NCBI GenBank assembly: GCA_937996755.1
Contig: CALKUS010000210.1
Coordinates: 1 to 15,225, forward strand
From: an uncultured Pseudomonadota bacterium
GTDB lineage: Bacteria > Pseudomonadota > Gammaproteobacteria > Xanthomonadales > Ahniellaceae
DNA length: 15,225 bases
Direction of reading: 5' to 3'
Below are positions 13,364 to 15,225 of the stretch, one piece after another (the stretch's first letter is position 1; each line of letters begins with the position of its first letter). Position numbers and translations under genes: made by a program. The notes under the pieces are model-generated. The model did not search any database and was not told the DNA's origin. It was given only the letters and a program-made list of their open reading frames with translations.

Positions 13364-13939
13364 ATGGCGGCAACCAGGAAGACTGCAACGAAGCGCACCA
13401 CCGCGAAGCCCGCTCCGAAGAAGGCCCCTGCGAAGAGGGGCGCCACGGCGAAGAAGTCGTCGCCAGCCGCCGCTGCCGCCGACGAGCCCGTCAGCAAGCT
13501 CCCGTCGTTCTCCCTCCCCGCCTCCGGCAACCAGACGCTCAGCGACCGCGACTTCAAGGGCCGCAAGCTGGTGGTCTACTTCTACCCGCGCGACAACACG
13601 CCCGGCTGCACGTTGGAGGCGCAGGACTTCCGCGACCGCGCGAAGCAGTTCGCGCAGGCCGGCGTCGCGCTGCTCGGCGTGTCGCAGGACAGCGTGCGCA
13701 GCCACGACGGATTCTGCGCGAAGCAGAATCTTCCTTTCCCGCTCCTCAGCGACGTCGACGGCACGCTCGGCAACGCGTTCGCGGTGATCAAGGACAAGGT
13801 GCTGTACGGACGGAAGTTCGTCGGCATCGAGCGCAGTACGTTCCTGTTCGACGAGCGCGGCAGGCTGCGTCGCGCGTGGCGCAAGGTCCGCGTGCCCGGG
13901 CACGCCGACGAGGTCCTCGAGGCGGCGCGCGCCCTTTGA
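13364..13939 (+). CDS. bcp: Peroxiredoxin of the BCP/PrxQ family with an N-terminal Lys/Ala-rich tail
   Basis: Thiol peroxidase reducing hydrogen and alkyl peroxides with thioredoxin. The thioredoxin-fold core (about 43-190) has VYFYPRDNTPGCTLEAQDF at 71-89 with peroxidatic C82. The Q at 87 stands where many PrxQ proteins have the resolving cysteine (CP+5); the only other cysteine is C118 in SHDGFCAKQ, at CP+36. Residues 1-34 are unusual: eight Lys, three Arg and no acidic residue, with Ala/Pro/Thr repeats like histone H1 or AlgP tails. No alternative start codon removes this tail. The gene begins 19 bases after the gcvR-like stop with AGAGGGG upstream, so the two are probably co-transcribed. 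Family identity is firm; the tail's role is unknown. Confidence 0.9.
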   Translation: MAATRKTATKRTTAKPAPKKAPAKRGATAKKSSPAAAAADEPVSKLPSFSLPASGNQTLSDRDFKGRKLVVYFYPRDNTPGCTLEAQDFRDRAKQFAQAGVALLGVSQDSVRSHDGFCAKQNLPFPLLSDVDGTLGNAFAVIKDKVLYGRKFVGIERSTFLFDERGRLRRAWRKVRVPGHADEVLEAARAL

Positions 13940-14027
13940 CCGCGCCGCTTTCCATCCCGCAACACCTCGGCGCAACGTCGCCGTCGCGTCCTCCAATTCC
14001 CTTCCTCCAGCGAGCGCACGACCACCG

Positions 14028-15225
14028 ATGATGTCCCGCAAGAAGCGCATCTACGTGCTCGATACCAACGTGCTCATGCACGATCCGACGTCGCTGTTCC
14101 GCTTCGAGGAACACGACGTCTACATCCCGATGACCGTGCTGGAAGAGCTCGACCACGCGAAGAAGGGCGCGTCCGAAGTCTCGCGCAACGCGCGCCAGGT
14201 CAGCCGTTTCATCAACGAACTGATCGAGGCGGGCGGCAGCGACGCGATCGACAAGGGGCTGCCGCTGGTGCATCCGCAGGGCCTGCGCCTGAGCAACACG
14301 CAGACCGGCAAGCTGCTGTTCCAGACGAAGACCGCGCCGCGCCCCGCCGAGGGCGCGATCGACCTGCCGGACAACCGCATCCTGCAGGCCGTGCTGCAGC
14401 TGCGCGACGCGCATCCCGAGACGCCGGTCGTGCTGGTGTCGAAGGACATCAACCTGCGCATCAAGGCGTCGATCTACGGCCAGGCCGCCGAGGATTACGA
14501 GAACGACCGCGCGCTCGACGACTTCAGCCTGCTGTACACGGGCATGACCGAGCTGCCCGCGAACTTCTGGGAGAAGCACCCGGAAGTGCGCTCGTGGAGC
14601 GAGCGCGGCCACACGTTCTACGAAGTGCAGATGGCGGCCGACGAGGCGTGGCATCCGCACCAGGCGCTCTGGCTGCCGGGCGAGAACGAGCCCGAGTTCC
14701 GCGTGCTGCGCCTGCGCGACGGGAAGGCGACGTTCGTCATCCTCGACGAATACCAGGGCGGCAACCATTCCGTCTGGGGCATCCACGCGCGCAACCGCGA
14801 GCAGAACTTCGCGCTGAACGCGCTGATGGATCCGGAAGTCGACTTCGTGACGCTGCTCGGCACGGCCGGCACCGGCAAGACGCTGCTCGCGCTGGCCGCG
14901 GGCCTCGCGCAGGTGATGGACCAGCAGCGCTACCGCGAGATCATCATGACGCGCGCGACCGTGTCGGTCGGCGAGGACATCGGCTTCCTGCCCGGCACGG
15001 AGGAGGAAAAGATGACGCCGTGGATGGGCGCGCTCACCGACAACCTCGAAGTGCTCGCCGATCCGCAGGAAGGCGGCGCATGGGGACGCGCGGCGACGAA
15101 CGACCTGCTCGCGTCGCGCATCAAGATCCGCTCGCTGAACTTCATGCGCGGGCGCACGTTCCTCTCGCGCTACGTGATCATCGACGAGGCGCAGAACCTC
15201 ACGCCGAAGCAGATGAAGACCCTGC
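14028..15225 (+). CDS. PIN-PhoH family ATPase / ribonuclease (3' end outside the window)
   Basis: Only the first 399 residues are present; the frame is open to the window end. An N-terminal PIN nuclease domain (about 6-155) has acidic residues D12 (VLDTNVL), E39/E40 (TVLEEL), D115 (LPDNRIL) and D140 (LVSKDINLR). A linker leads to the PhoH ATPase domain with Walker A GTAGTGKT at 278-285, TRATVSVGEDIGFLPGT at 308-324 and Walker B YVIIDEAQN at 382-390. This PIN-PhoH2 arrangement is described as an ATP-dependent RNA unwinding and cleaving protein in other bacteria; substrate here is unknown. ATG at 14031 is an equally possible start. The gene lies 88 bases after bcp on the same strand; that gap holds no clear promoter. 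Confidence 0.9.
   Translation, partial: MMSRKKRIYVLDTNVLMHDPTSLFRFEEHDVYIPMTVLEELDHAKKGASEVSRNARQVSRFINELIEAGGSDAIDKGLPLVHPQGLRLSNTQTGKLLFQTKTAPRPAEGAIDLPDNRILQAVLQLRDAHPETPVVLVSKDINLRIKASIYGQAAEDYENDRALDDFSLLYTGMTELPANFWEKHPEVRSWSERGHTFYEVQMAADEAWHPHQALWLPGENEPEFRVLRLRDGKATFVILDEYQGGNHSVWGIHARNREQNFALNALMDPEVDFVTLLGTAGTGKTLLALAAGLAQVMDQQRYREIIMTRATVSVGEDIGFLPGTEEEKMTPWMGALTDNLEVLADPQEGGAWGRAATNDLLASRIKIRSLNFMRGRTFLSRYVIIDEAQNLTPKQMKTL

Noticed and set aside
12796..15225. A stress-defence island formed by the ACT protein, BCP and PIN-PhoH
   Set aside because: All three are common chromosomal genes in Xanthomonadaceae-like genomes with matching composition and no mobility genes; PIN-PhoH here is a housekeeping type, not a recognised toxin-antitoxin pair.

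Overview
This is a very GC-rich window packed with single-copy housekeeping genes. Their order (queG diverging from nnr-tsaE-amidase; pcnB-folK-panB-panC followed by pgi; dapA-bamC; gcvR-like-bcp-phoH) fits a gammaproteobacterium of the Xanthomonadaceae/Lysobacter-Luteimonas kind. That placement is an inference from gene order, the repeat style and protein sequence character; no database was searched. There is no phage, plasmid, transposase or CRISPR signal. Almost every gene is an ordinary core gene.

Layout. Positions 154-3495 (minus strand) hold a cell-wall operon-like block: nnr (NAD(P)HX repair), tsaE (tRNA t6A synthesis) and an AmiC-type peptidoglycan amidase. nnr and tsaE overlap by four bases. 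queG (epoxyqueuosine reductase) leaves on the plus strand from a short divergent spacer with one palindromic -10 box, then converges on pgi (minus) across a tandem 7-bp repeat that supplies both stop codons. Positions 6227-6508 contain a strong minus-strand terminator, a candidate pgi promoter and a structured non-coding stretch. Positions 6509-10059 (minus) are the tight operon pcnB-folK-panB-panC: RNA polyadenylation, one folate step and two pantothenate steps. panD, expected next to panC in relatives, is not here.

A tRNA-Glu(CTC) gene diverges from pcnB with its own stable-RNA type promoter. Its 3' end is the first arm of a palindromic intergenic repeat, and a 16-nt copy of the tRNA end recurs 98 bp downstream. 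This is followed by a REP-like palindrome and by fdxA, a 7Fe ferredoxin. fdxA converges on bamC-dapA (outer-membrane assembly lipoprotein and lysine/peptidoglycan precursor synthesis, minus). A divergent promoter region then leads to the plus-strand run of a GcvR-like double-ACT protein, a peroxiredoxin of the BCP/PrxQ class with an added histone-like basic tail, and a PIN-PhoH ATPase cut off by the window end.

Functionally the genes do not form one new system. Several touch the envelope (amidase, BamC, DapA) or tRNA modification (TsaE, QueG), and others coenzyme and redox upkeep (Nnr, PanB/C, FolK, FdxA, BCP). The points most worth a second look are non-coding: the tRNA-embedded hairpin repeat, the heptamer dyad at queG/pgi, the shared divergent -10 with apparently leaderless starts, and the panC-pgi spacer. 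Among the proteins, the H1-like tail on the peroxiredoxin stands out.
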